Assembly: GCA_026936335.1 (NCBI GenBank)
Contig: JAPMXV010000058.1
Coordinates: forward strand, 62,001 to 126,000
Length of the DNA: 64,000 bases
Source of the DNA: Mantamonas sphyraenae
Lineage: Eukaryota > CRuMs > Mantamonadidae
Reading direction: 5' to 3'
Part shown: positions 33,065-43,997 of the stretch, in pieces
Position numbering within the stretch: the first letter of the stretch is position 1
Layout: each line of letters begins with the position of its first letter
Notes under the pieces: generated by a model
What the model was told of the DNA's origin: nothing
Database searches by the model: none
The model's input: the letters and a program-made list of their open reading frames with translations, nothing else
Program-made: the position numbers and the translations under genes

Positions 33065-33124
33065 CGTTCGTCGTCGTCTGCACTGGCTGCAGCACCGCAT
33101 CCCGTTGCCCACCGCCTCGGCCAA
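33065..33124. promoter_or_regulatory. 60-bp divergent intergenic region, MYND gene / aminotransferase
   Basis: Both start codons face outward from this 60-bp stretch, which must contain or overlap the two promoters. It is GC-rich and contains a CTGCACTGGCTGCAG imperfect palindrome. No TATA-like element is seen. The regulatory call rests on gene orientation. Confidence 0.3.
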
Positions 33125-34372
33125 ATGTTTGCCCGCCCGGCACGCACAGCAGCAAAGCGCATCGATGGCTTCTCCGACTCGGTGTTTATCGAGTTTGGCA
33201 TGCTGGCTGCACAAAAGGCCCGCGTGAATCTCGGCCAAGGGTTTCCCAGCTTCAAGGCGCCCGAGTTTGTGCTGGAGAGTGTGGAACAGGCCATCAGCAA
33301 AGGAATCACCCAGTATACGCGCAGTGCAGGGCACCCGCGACTGGTCAACGCCCTTGCGGATGTGTATTCGCCGCTGTTTGAGCGCGAGCTGGACCCGCTG
33401 AAGGAAATCGTCGTGCACACAGGCGCCACGAGTGCGCTGCACAACTCCTTCCACTCGCTGCTGGATCCTGGAGACGAAGTGTTGCTGCTCCAGCCTTACT
33501 ACGACTCGTACGTGCCGCAGGTGCAACTGGCAGGCGGCAAGGCTGTGCCTGTGCCACTGCAAGTGCCGAGCAATGCACGCAGCACAGCCGAATGGCGTCT
33601 GGACATGGATGCACTGAGGGAGAGCGTGACAGAACGTACACGCATGCTGGTGGTGAACAACCCTCACAACCTGGGCAAGGTGTACGAGATGCAGGAGCTG
33701 GAGGCGTTGGCCGAACTGTGTCTGGAGAACGACCTCTTGTGTATTGCCGACGAGGTGTACGAGCGTCTCACGTACGACGACAGCGTGCACCGTCGCATTG
33801 CCACTCTGCCAGGCATGTGGGAGCGCACGGTGACCATTGGTAGCGTGGGCAAGAGCTTCCACGTGACGGGATTCAAGGTCGGCTGGGCCATCACCAACCC
33901 AACGTTGGCCCGCTCCATGGCTCTCGCCCACCAGTGGATGCCCTTTTGTGTTGCGTCGCCCATGCAAGAGGCGGTGGCCATCTGCTTTGAACAGGCGCAA
34001 ACCAACGGGTATTTCGACACCATGCGTGCCGAGTTTGCCGAACGCCGCGCCCTGTTGGCAGACACGCTGTCGCAGGTGGGCATCCAACCGGTGATGCCTC
34101 AGGGCTCCTACTTTATGCTGGCCAATCTGTCGGACTATGCGGATGCAGAGGCGTTTTCACAGCCGGAGTTCCAGGGTGCCCCTGGCCAAGGTGAGGACTA
34201 TGCCATGTGCCGCTGGATGACCAGTGAGGTGGGGGTGGCATGTATCCCTCCAAGCGCCTTTGTGGCCTCGGGTGCAGACACTTTCGCTCGCATGGCCCGC
34301 TTTTCGTTCTGCAAAGACCTTCCCGAGATTGTGGACGCCGGCAAGGTGTTGCAGGAGTTCAAGCAAGTGTGA
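33125..34372 (+). CDS. Kynurenine--oxoglutarate-type aminotransferase (PLP class I)
   Basis: PLP-dependent aminotransferase, 415 residues, no intron. Family features: NLGQGFPSFKAPEF, QYTRSAGHPRLVNALA, the Asp-containing CIADEVYERLTYD that contacts the PLP ring nitrogen, and the Schiff-base lysine in SVGKSFHVTGFKVGW. LPGMWERT and MPQGSYFMLAN match kynurenine aminotransferase / glutamine transaminase K (KYAT1/KYAT3). The substrate loop normally written N-P-x-N-P-[LT]-G-K reads NPHNLGK here, one residue short because the second Pro is missing. The first 20 residues (MFARPARTAAKR) are basic and Ser/Ala-rich, compatible with mitochondrial import. It converges on RCC1-BTB gene 1. Confidence 0.88.
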   Translation: MFARPARTAAKRIDGFSDSVFIEFGMLAAQKARVNLGQGFPSFKAPEFVLESVEQAISKGITQYTRSAGHPRLVNALADVYSPLFERELDPLKEIVVHTGATSALHNSFHSLLDPGDEVLLLQPYYDSYVPQVQLAGGKAVPVPLQVPSNARSTAEWRLDMDALRESVTERTRMLVVNNPHNLGKVYEMQELEALAELCLENDLLCIADEVYERLTYDDSVHRRIATLPGMWERTVTIGSVGKSFHVTGFKVGWAITNPTLARSMALAHQWMPFCVASPMQEAVAICFEQAQTNGYFDTMRAEFAERRALLADTLSQVGIQPVMPQGSYFMLANLSDYADAEAFSQPEFQGAPGQGEDYAMCRWMTSEVGVACIPPSAFVASGADTFARMARFSFCKDLPEIVDAGKVLQEFKQV

Positions 34373-34387
34373 GAGTGAACCCTGTAC

Positions 34388-34417
34388 TTGTCTCTCTCTC
34401 TCTCCCCCTCTCTCTTT
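34388..34417. repeat. CT-rich tract between convergent genes
   Basis: A short polypyrimidine run of mostly CT dinucleotides lies in the 58-bp gap between the aminotransferase stop and the RCC1-BTB 1 stop. It probably belongs to the 3' UTR of either gene. No function is evident. Confidence 0.6.
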
Positions 34418-34430
34418 GTCCAATTATTCC

Positions 34431-37400
34431 TCACGACGACCTGCACTTGCCCGAACTGTTTCCCTCGTCGCTGTTCCACTCGATGCTGCCATACATGTTG
34501 TGCAAAACGGCTTGCATCTCTTCACTCAAGTCTGCAAATGCGTCGGTACCGGGTACCTCGTTCCAGTGCATGAGAATCTCAAAATGGCACATGTCCTCGC
34601 AATCCTTGGAGATGACCGAGGCCGACGGGAGGAAGCGACAAGCGGATTCCGGGTTGAGAGCGACGACGACATACTGTGCACACAAATCGATCAGTCGAGG
34701 CAGGTCGTAGGCGTGTGCAAGGGTGGCGACGTCAAACACCGTGTCGTCGGTGAGCTCGCAGTCGTCACAGTAGAGGAACTGAACCAGGGTGCGAAACGCA
34801 GTGCCGTCGCCCAGGCGTTCGCTGTCCTTGAGGGTGTACTCGGTGACATCCGAGTCAGCAAACACGGCAGCCAAGGCCTTGCAACGCACGAGGAGCACCG
34901 CGCGGTGCACACTGACGGCGCTGTCGTGTTCGTCGAGGACGATGCGCACGTCGGGCAGTCCCTTGCGCTGCAACGTGCGCACGATGTTGAGTCTGTCCGT
35001 GCGCCACAGTTTCAGCTGTGTATCCATCGCGGTAAAGGGCGTCTGCTGTCGGGCGGCCTCCATGGCATCCTGCAGAGTCTCGATGCCCAGCAGCTTAGCC
35101 AGGCGAGCGCACATGTCTGCCGTCAGCCAGTTGATGTGCTCCACCTCCAGGTTGTACGTGTAGCAGTACTCCAGCACATACAAGAGCACCTGCGGGATCA
35201 CCTGCGGCAAGTAGACAACCTGGGCCACGTCGACGCCGTCCAGCTCCTCTTCCGCCACTGTAAAGTACTCTTGAGGCACGTCACTGGCCGCACAGTACGC
35301 ATCCATGTTGCTGCGGAACTTGTCTACAATCTCTGTCACCTCTTCGTCGCTCAGGTTGTGCACCTGCTCCTTCAGAGGCAGCATGACAGAGGGTGTTGTT
35401 GATGATGAAAAGAGGTTGGGTGCAGTGGTGGTGGTGGTGGTGGTGGTGCTGCTGCTGCTTCTGGTGGTGGTCTCTGTGACCACAGGGTTCGAGTTCAGGT
35501 AGTTGTAGTACGGGTTCTCCAGCTCCCTCATGGTGGGTGCCACCGTGTTGAGACGACTGCCCAGGGGCTGGTAAATATGCACACCTGTGTTTGTGGGAGG
35601 CGGAGGCGGGGCAGGGATGTTTTTGCCGTTGTTGTCTGTGCCATACCATGCCTCCTGTTGCATGCGTGCGCCCAGGCCCATCTTGGTAAGCAAGGCAAAC
35701 TTGGCCTGGTTCTCCGCCTGCATCTGCTCCTTGTACGCCTTGTTGCGCTCCTTCCAAGTTTCATACTCCTCCTCGGAAGAGTAGTAGGTCAGGTCGGGCA
35801 CCTCGTTGCGCAGTGCCAGCAGCTGCTCCTTGCGCTTGTTTGCCTTGTGTTCCTCGTTGTTCTGTCGCCACGACTCCTCGTCTTCGTACGACGAGTAGTA
35901 CGGCAAGTCTTGGATCTTGCCCAGGATGTCGTCGAGAATGGCAGATTCGTCCTTTGTGGTCTCCGCGGGCAGCTCCTCCGTTTCCGGTTCCTCCAGCCCC
36001 GGTTCCCTTGATGCTGATGGAGCACGGCGCTTGATCACGGCCTCCTCGACGTAATCCGAAGCATCGGTCTCGGTGCTGTCGGAGATGCTCGACTCTGGTG
36101 AAGTGAGTTCGTCCACGCCGAGCTCCAAATCACCACCCGAGTCGCCGTCCGAATCACTGTTTGTGAGCTGCAGCACCAACCCACCATCCCAGCTGGGTTC
36201 CGGCGAGATGCGCTCCATGTACGGTTCTTCGAAGGAGTAACTGCGGCGACGTGTGCGGCGACGGCGTGGGCTGAAGTTGCGAACGGGCACCTTTGCCTCC
36301 TGTCGAGTCCTGCGCGCGGGTTTGGGCTCGGACGGGGCTGTAATCTCAGGTTCGGCCCCGTTGAGGGATGTTTTGCCAGTCAGGGCTTCCCAACGGTCAA
36401 AGACGGCGCTGCGCAAGGTGCTGGAGTCGTACATGTCGACCTTTGCGCTGAAGTGGAGAAAGAGGGCGTGTGCAAACAGATACTCGTCGTCCACAAAGCC
36501 CGTACGTGTGAGCAGCTTGCGCAGGCCCTTGCTGCTCTGCTGGGGCAGCTTCTTTTCCAGGAGGGTGCGCACGTTGCCAAAGGCATACAGACAGGCCTTG
36601 TGGGCCGGGATGAGGGTGCCGTTGCGGCCCACCTTGAAGTACATGTCTGCCCCCAAGGGGTTGTTGAGGAGGGTGCGCATGTCGTCGGACAGCTGAGCGG
36701 GACGCACCTGCACGCCCGGTCGCATCTCGCAGGTGTAGCTCATCTGGTTGCGAGGGACATCAAGAGCCACACTCACGGGCGTGTCTGCACGCAGTGGGAT
36801 GATGACATCCTTGTCCGTGTCGTGGCCACTTTCGTTGTAGATGTTGCTTCCCCACAGGTACAGGTTGCCCGACAGCGAGACTGCGCCGCTGTGGTTGTCC
36901 GAGGCACACACGCACACCATCGGCTCGGGCATTTCCAACTGCTGGATGGTGAGCACATCTTTGGACAGGAAGCCCAGTTCGCCCGCCATGCTCTTGCCAC
37001 ACCCGTACACATTGCCGCGCATGTCCAGCACCAGGGTGTGCTGGTTTCCAGCAGCGATGGCCACCGCTATGGTCGGCAGATCCAGCTTCACGGGCTTGCG
37101 CTGCGACTCACGGTCGCCCAGACCCAGTTGGCCGGCATGGTTGCCACCCCACACATACACATGGCCCGAGGTAGTGAGGGCGACGGCGTGGTTCAGACCT
37201 TGTTCCACGCACACCACCCCTTTGCCCGCCAGCGTCTTGATTTCCTTCCACACCTGATTTTGGTCACGCTGATGGCCCAGACCAAGTTCGCCATACTGGT
37301 TGCTTCCACACGAGTACACCTTGTCTGTGTCTGTGTACACGGGGGTGGGGGGGGGGGGGGAGATCAGCGAAAGGACAAAAAGATGGAGTCATCTGGAGCG

Positions 37401-38206
37401 AGAGGGCACAACTTACTGCGTTCGACAAAGTACCAGCGCTCGGTGCCCGATGAAACCCACTGGGCGTCGAGGATGCTTGAGGAATCGTAGTTTTTGAAGG
37501 ACAGCGTTGCGGTGCCGCCGCTGTAGTATCCCAGCTGCATGGGCGGGCGGTTGGTGGCATAGGTTGGCAGATTCGCCGACACGGTGTTGACGTCCTTGTC
37601 GGCGCCCGATGTGCCCATGACCAGCAACGAGTTGTCCGAGCTGCTGAAGCTGATACCACGGCACTCGTCGTCATCGCCGCTGCTGGATTGTCTGTACGTG
37701 CTGAAGTAGCTGCTGGAGTCGGTCCACACCGAGCGCTCGGACTCTTCTGTGAGCCTGGTCCATCGTGTGTAATCGATCGTGTAATACGCGCTTCCGTACA
37801 TGCCTGGCAGCGGCGCATCGGCCACCCACACGGTGTTGTCGGCCAGCGAGACAATAAAGGCACCGTGTGTGACCGCAAACGCGACGACGGGAGCGGTGAA
37901 AAAGTCGGGCGAGACCCGAGACCATTGCGCAGAGCTGTATTTGCCACGGTAGTACAGTTGGCCATCAACGCCAAGGAACATGGTGCTGTGGGAGCACATG
38001 GTGAGGCGCTGACACGGACTCTGGACATACTGGTGGGCGCCGCCAACGTTGCGCGGGCCCACGTGTTCGACCATTCCTTCCCACGAGGCAATGGACACCT
38101 CGACCGAGTCCTGGGAAACACCCGTTGCTTTGGGATCCTCCTCGCTCCCAACGCTGTGAGTGGTCTCTGGCGAAACAGACATGGAAATGGGATGGAATGG
38201 TTCCAT
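34431..38206 (-). CDS. RCC1-repeat / BTB domain protein 1
   Basis: 1229 residues. Exons on minus: 38206-37417 and 37330-34431; the 86-bp intron has donor GTAAGT and a long poly-C tract before the acceptor, phase 1. The N-terminal 260 residues are diverged beta-propeller-like sequence. Clear RCC1 repeats follow at about 265-410 (VYSCGSNQYGELGLGH, HVYVWGGNHAGQLGLGD, NVYGCGKSMAGELG). A first BTB-like segment opens at ADMYFKVGRNGTLIPAHKAC and is interrupted by a long Ser/Glu-rich insert. That insert contains two copies of a YYSSxEDEESWRQNN-type repeat. A C-terminal BTB domain follows (LPDVRIVLDEHDSAVSVHRAVLL, then LVQFLYCDDCELTD). BTB domains often link substrates to Cullin-3 ligases, but that role is only inferred here. 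It is paralogous to the gene at 39429-42584. Confidence 0.85.
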
Positions 38207-38234
38207 TGAGGCAACAATGCCGGCACAATGCCGT

Positions 38235-39405
38235 TCACGACAGGATGGCGGTGGCACCCGAAAGCACACCCATGATATCTGTGCAGCCAAGCCTCTGAGC
38301 CATCTCGATCCCATTCTCGCGATGTCCCTCGGGACAAGTGGACGGGTTTGCACCGCGTTCCATCAGCCACACACACAGGTCCGTGTCGCTGTTCTCAACC
38401 GCAATGGTAAGTGCCGTGTGCTTCTTGTTCGCATAGGTGTCTATGGGCACGCCCCAATCCAGCTCCTCCTGCATGGCCGCCGTGTCCGCAGCCGCAGCAG
38501 CCTCCAGAAACGCCTCTGCATGGTCTTTGTTGCGAGAGAGCAGCTGTTGGACTGCATCATCGTCCACTCCACGAATGTGCCAGCACGAATGGTTGGTTTC
38601 CAGTGCTGTTGCCAGCGCGGCTGTTCCCTCAGCACCGATGTCGTTGTTGTTGAGGTCCAACACCTGCAATCGGTTGTTTTCTCCCAATGATGTGACCAAT
38701 GCTGCTGCTCCTTCTGCCCCAATGTTGTTTGTGTACAAATTGAGCTTTTGCAAGCTGCCGTTCCCGCCGAGGATTGTCCCCAGAGCTGCTGCGCCTTCGT
38801 CGCCGATGTTGTTGCCACCAAGGTCCAAGAACAACAAGGTGCCATTGTCACACAATCCGTCCACGAGAGCTGCTGTTCCCTTCGCCTCGACGCTGTTCCA
38901 GTGCAGATCCAGATACTCCAGTCTGTGGTTCAATTTGAACGCCTTGCCGAGCGCAGCTGCTCCTTCTGCGCCGATTCCATTGCGACAAAGGATCAGCTTG
39001 CGCAAAGTGTTGCTCTTGATCAGCGCTTTGCCCAACGCCGAGCCTCCTTCTGGCCCCGCGCTGTTGTTCTCCAAGTTGAGCGTGTGAAGGCGGCTGGTTT
39101 CCAACGCCTTGGCAAGCGCCACCACGCCTTCTGCGCCAATGTCGTTTGTGTGAAGGTTCAGTGAGTGGAGGCTGGTGTTGTTGCCCAGTACCTTGGCCAA
39201 ACCAGTCACCCCATCGTCACCGATCGTCTTCCACCTGATGTCCAGGCTCTGGGAAGTCGGGCGTCAGGGTGTTTGCGCAAATGCTCCCTCTCTCGCACCC
39301 CCAATCACAACACACCTCTCCCACATCACCCAACGCAGCCTCGATGCGCTTTTTGTCTCCCTTTTGCAACAACTCCTTCCAGTCTACGTCTTCTTGGGTC
39401 GTCAT
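38235..39405 (-). CDS. Leucine-rich repeat / ankyrin protein 1
   Basis: 367 residues. Exons on minus: 39405-39316 and 39248-38235; the 67-bp intron (GTGTGT...TCCCAG) is in phase 0. After a 30-residue helical N-terminus there are about eight LRRs of the ribonuclease-inhibitor / NOD type, with the repeating unit LxxLxLxxNxIGAEGAAAL. The C-terminal 110 residues are ankyrin-like (KHTALTIAVENSDTDLCVWL and MERGANPS). No NACHT, kinase or transmembrane segment is visible. It sits between two RCC1-BTB paralogues on the same strand, 28 bp upstream of one start and 23 bp downstream of the other stop. The function is unknown; LRR-ankyrin proteins usually act as binding scaffolds. Confidence 0.85.
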
Positions 39406-39428
39406 GGTCGAAAGAGTTTTTCTTCGGT

Positions 39429-42400
39429 TCAAGTTTGCCTGCACCCGCGTCCACTCGACTCTCCATCATCCTCTCCAACACCCAACGCATCTGCCTGAAG
39501 TTGGATCTCTGCCTGTTCGTCCTCCGACAGCCTGGACCAGCCCTCGCTCTTGGACACAGAGGGAAAGTTGTTGACGATCATGAACTGGCAGATGTGCACC
39601 ACGTCCTCCCTCTGCATCAGCCTGCTGTGCATCAGCAGGTCACACACGTTGCTCTCGTCCACTCCACTCACCAGCTCCTTCATGCACAGATCCACCAGCC
39701 GTGTCAGCCCGTACGCGTGCGCAAGCACACTCACATCAAACACAATGTCTCCCGTCAGCATGCATTCGTCGCAGTACAGGTACTGAAGCATCGCACGGTA
39801 AGCCTTGCCCCCATCGTCAAGCTGTTCCTCTTCCGGCAACACCATGTGGTCGCTGGCACTGTCTGCCCACTCTCCGCTGCGAAACTTGACGCGGAAGCGT
39901 TCACATCGTGCGGCCAGCACCACTTTGTGCACGCGCACCGAGTTGCCCTCCTTGTCCAGCACAATCTCAAAGTCTGTCGCTTTGCCGTTGGCAAGCACCT
40001 CGTCGAACCAGCGGAACCGCTGTGCATTGGTCAGCGGCAACACGAGCTCTCTCGTGCTTTGCTTGGTGTTGTTCCGTTTCAGCACTGCGTTGGCGTCGTC
40101 CAGCAGCGTCTCGATGCCAAAACAGTTTGCTCAGCACCACCAGCTGCTTTGCGTGCAGCAGCGTGATCCCCTTTTCCACGCGATGGCAATACATGTACTG
40201 CATCATGAGCAGCACCGCTGCAGGCTCCACCATCGGCAGGAACACATACTCGCTTGCGTTCTCCACATCGTAGTACTCCGGCGGCACATCACGTGCGTCC
40301 ATGTATGCATCCACGTTGTCTTCCATCAGCCGACGGGTGTACGACAGCTCCACCTCCTCCTCTTCCTCCGCCTCCTGCTCTGTCTGCTCCTCCCCTTCGG
40401 CAGTCTCTTCTTCCTCCTGCCCTTCATCCTCGTCATCCACGGCCACCACTTCCACACTGCTACTGCTCCCACTGCTGCTTCCTCCACCGCTTGCATCCAT
40501 GTCAAACACTCCCGACGGCTCCTCGCTGGACGACATGTGCCCTGACCCTTGTTCCAGATTGGCCAGACCCATCTCTGCCCTTCGCGCAATCAGATGCAAC
40601 CGCAACACATCCATGTTGCTGTGCAAATCCTCCAGTTTGGGCAGCGACGTGGTTCTTGCTGCCAAAGGTGGCATGCCTTGCAGCTTGCGCGGTGCCCCGG
40701 GCGCATTCAATGCCTCTTCGCTGCTGCTGCCATCCTTGCTCGCCGCCTCCTCGTTTTCTTTGGCCCGCCACGTCTCTTCGTCCACCCAGCGTCCCTCCAG
40801 ACGCAGTTGCTTCTCAAACAGGTCCTCTGGCACGACGGGGGTGCTGAAGAGCACCTTGCGCAATCCTGTGCGACTGCGCTTGGCCAGCTTGCGCTCCAGA
40901 AGCGCACGCACGCTGCCAAACAGGTACAGCAGGGCACGGTGGGCACGGATTTCCTGGCCGCTCTTGCCTGCTTTGAACACCACGTCGCTCTGTTCCTCCT
41001 CGTTGATGACCGCAAACATGTCCTCAAAGAACGACGACGGGCACGCAGGCTCCAACCACGGCTGCATGTCTGCGTACCACACAGACACGTCACGGTTGCA
41101 CACGGTGTGGTCAAAGTTGCACGACACAGGCACCGGCGTTTCGATGAGAATGGGCGACGGGAATCGCGAATCGGCCGTGTCCTCCCTGTTCAGCTGGCCA
41201 TACTTGTTGCTGCCAAAGCCGTACAGCCGGCCATCCAGCGTCATCACAGCCGCATGCTCGCGTCCACACGCAATTTGGATCACCATCTCGTGAGAGAGAT
41301 CCTCCACCAGCGCGGGTACGAGCGTGTCAAAGAAGCTGCCAATGCCCAGCTGGCCATGTGTGTTGCGTCCGCACGAGTAAACATTGCCAAAGTTGGTGAG
41401 AATGAGCAGGAATTCGGGGCCCGCCTCGATGTCCACCGCGTATTCGGCCAGCGACTCGATGCGCGTGGGAGACGTGCGCGTCTCGCGATCCCCATGGCCC
41501 AATTGGCCCGAGTAGTTGGTACCCCATGTGTACACGTGCCCGTTGCGCAGGAGCGCAGCTGCAAACGTGTCGCCGCTGACCACCTTGAGCACCTCCTTGC
41601 CCTCCAGGGTTTTGAGCTTTTTCCAGCCCCGCTGCGGAGAGCGCACGTGCCCCAGCCCCAGCTGGCCTGAAATGTTGATTCCGCATGCGTACACCCCGTC
41701 TGTCGTCACCACGTACATGCGGTCGCTCCTCACTTCGATCCATGTCGCATTTTTGATCACCTCGGGCGTGTCGCCGGCCTCCCACACGAGTTGGGACGGA
41801 AACGGCAGCGAGGTGTACCGCAGCACACGCTGGCTCTCAAACACAATCTGGCCAGCGGTCACCACACTGTCACTTGCATAGTTCAGTGACTTGCGCGTGA
41901 GCACACTGTATGCCTTGTCCCGCAGTCGCACCCCGCCGCCGTTCTTGAGATGAAAGAGCGTCAACGTCACTCCCGTTTGTCCGTAGCTGCTGTTGCTCAT
42001 GTTGACTCCCTCGGAGCCGTCTCCACGCAAGAAAAGGTCGCCATTGGCGTTCAGTGTGATCAGGCTCAGGCCGTACGCGGTCAACGACACGGGAGCGGTG
42101 CTTGCATAGGTGTCCTTTGTCACGATGCTGCGCATCATCACGATGTCCGGCACTCCGTACGTCGAATCCAGCTGTCTCATTGTGTTGCATCCGCACCCGT
42201 ACGTGGATCCGTTGCTTCCGATAAAGTACTGAAAAGCGCGCGCGGCAGGGGTGGGTGCGGAGCAGGATTTGGAGAATTCGTGTCAGCGAATTTGGATAAC
42301 TTTCTCCCTCTGAGGCCCAGTGGACACGTATGGTCACGCAGGACCCAATGACACGCGTTCACATGGTTTGTACATACCGTGTTCCGCGAACCACACGCAA

Positions 42401-42584
42401 TCTTCATGCAGGACATGCCCATGGGCACGACTTGGTTGTTGCCCTGGGCAAAGAGGGTCATGGTGCGATGCCTCTGCGGTTCCTCGGGACAAAACACTTC
42501 GTCCTTGTGGTCAGCAAAGGCGTCGCTGCTGCCACTGGGCACCAGGTCCAACACATCGTCTTGCTGGGCTTCTGACGTAGTCAT
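39429..42584 (-). CDS. RCC1-repeat / BTB domain protein 2
   Basis: About 1001 residues. Exons on minus: 42584-42378 and 42228-39429; the 149-bp intron (GTATGT...TTTCAG) is in phase 0. RCC1 repeats span about residues 60-390 (VYACGINISGQLGLGH, HVYTWGTNYSGQLGHGD, VYSCGRNTHGQLGIG, LYGFGSNKYGQLN). A BTB segment follows (QSDVVFKAGKSGQEIRAHRAL) with an acidic Ser/Glu insert, then a C-terminal BTB domain (ATDFEIVLDKEGNSVRVHKVV, then MLQYLYCDECMLTG). A frame break at the AAAA run 40119-40122 is corrected by removing one base, giving the segment that aligns with AKLLGIETL in paralogue 1; the total length is then divisible by three. Its stop is 23 bp before the LRR-ankyrin 1 start. Confidence 0.85.
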
Positions 42585-42712
42585 CGGTGTTTTCCTTGTC
42601 CACTCGGGCGCATGTGACAAGCAGTCACGATGTGTGTGTGTCCCCACGCCCTCACAAGCATGGATTTACACGTGGGTTCCTGTCTGCCCTCATGCACTCA
42701 CACAAATCGGCC
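42585..42712. promoter_or_regulatory. Divergent intergenic region, RCC1-BTB 2 / unknown gene
   Basis: The region is 128 bp if the downstream gene starts at 42713, or 107 bp if it starts at 42692. Both genes are transcribed away from it. It holds a short TG run near 42631-42640 and no recognisable TATA box. The regulatory call is inferred from orientation. Confidence 0.25.
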
Positions 42713-43927
42713 ATGTTCGCGAGCTTTTCCCAACTCGGCGTCGCACGAACGGGCCACGACGACGCATTCACCGTGGCCAAGGTGAATCTGGACAACTGGG
42801 GCTGGTTGCAGTCGCAATGGACAGCTGGGGAGAAACAAGGGACGCATTCGGGCACGCTGGCCCTGTGGCTAGACCAGCAAAAGACGCTGGTGGAGGCGGT
42901 GGGTCCGGGCTTGGCGGAATTGGAGGAAATTGTACGCGAGGGCCTGTACGACTTTGCCTGCGCCATGGCCAAGGATGCTGGGTCGCTGCCGCCTCTGGAT
43001 CAGTTCCATCCGAAGCTGTGGGAGGAGTACGACGAGGAGGCAGGGTTTGCGGAACTTGTCGCACCGCAGTCCGGCATGGCCTTGGCCTTGGGTCAGGGAC
43101 ACATCCTGCTTGCTTCAGACGGCTGGCTTCCAGATGTGCTGGACGTGGTGGACCGCAACTTGGCCAACCGGCACGAGGTCAAGCTGCGCGTGGAGGCGCT
43201 GGAACGGAAAAGCTCCGCATCGGAGCAGGATGGCCAAGACGAACTGTCCGGCATGTCGTCCATCCGACGCATCAACAAGTACCTTGGAGGACACAAGAGG
43301 CCCATGGAAAAGGTGGAAACAGACGCTTTGCGTGCGTTGCTGGAGAGTATGGACAAGGTGGGTGAGGACGAACTCGTGTGCTGGCTGGTGGCCCAGAACG
43401 TGGAGTTTCACTGGCGTTGGATGCCCAGGCTACCGCACATGGCCACCAAAGACATCCGTACGACGGCAGTGCAAATCAGCAGGCCGGACAAGGGTGATCG
43501 TGTGCGTGTCAAGGTGATTGCCAACATTGGCAGCGAGACCGGGGCGCAGCTGATGTTGCACGAGGCAAACTACTATGTCGACCTGCTGCAACAACACCTG
43601 CACGATGTGTACCGGGAAAAGTGTCTGAAGGAGCGTGGCGAATCGCCGGCGACGGCAAACGCAATTGTGCACGAGGAGATCAGCACGGAGATCGAAGACA
43701 ACGTGACGGCCAGGGTGGACCTGAAGGCGCAGATTTCCGACGAGGTGATTGTGATGCAGGTGACCTTTCCTGCCTCGCTGCTCAACATGCTCAACCGGGC
43801 CATGCGTGAGATGGCCATCGACACACTGCAGCTGCACAAAGACCAGCCGCCTCCTGCCGCTGTCGAGGTTGCGGACATTGTCACAGACGAGATGATGGAG
43901 GGTGACGAGCACGAACAAACGATGTGA
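42713..43927 (+). CDS. Hypothetical protein, mostly helical
   Basis: 404 residues from the ATG at 42713 (MFASFSQLGVARTG). An in-frame ATG at 42692 would add seven residues. The protein is hydrophilic and predicted helical, with no signal peptide, transmembrane segment or low-complexity run apart from an acidic C-terminus. Recognisable segments are SSIRRINKYLGGHKRPMEKVETDALRALL without the tail, VQISRPDKGDRVRVKVIAN and VMQVTFPASLLNMLNRAM. I cannot assign a family. Codon use resembles its neighbours, which supports a real gene. Confidence 0.65.
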   Translation: MFASFSQLGVARTGHDDAFTVAKVNLDNWGWLQSQWTAGEKQGTHSGTLALWLDQQKTLVEAVGPGLAELEEIVREGLYDFACAMAKDAGSLPPLDQFHPKLWEEYDEEAGFAELVAPQSGMALALGQGHILLASDGWLPDVLDVVDRNLANRHEVKLRVEALERKSSASEQDGQDELSGMSSIRRINKYLGGHKRPMEKVETDALRALLESMDKVGEDELVCWLVAQNVEFHWRWMPRLPHMATKDIRTTAVQISRPDKGDRVRVKVIANIGSETGAQLMLHEANYYVDLLQQHLHDVYREKCLKERGESPATANAIVHEEISTEIEDNVTARVDLKAQISDEVIVMQVTFPASLLNMLNRAMREMAIDTLQLHKDQPPPAAVEVADIVTDEMMEGDEHEQTM

Positions 43928-43978
43928 GGAGGTTTGTGAGGAAAACGAAACACTGGCGCAAGTCCTACCATCAAAATC

Positions 43979-43996
43979 ACACGCACACACACACAC
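43979..43996 (+). repeat. CA dinucleotide run immediately 5' of the enoyl-CoA hydratase ATG
   Basis: An (AC)n run ends just before the ATG at 43998. It lies in the 70-bp gap between two same-strand genes and so is probably 5' UTR or an intron end. Confidence 0.6.
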
Positions 43997-43997
43997 A

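Noticed and set aside
37341-37361. G-rich run as a possible G-quadruplex or telomere-like repeat
   Set aside because: On the coding strand it is the poly-C pyrimidine tract directly before the RCC1-BTB 1 splice acceptor, which explains it. No TTAGGG-type unit is present.
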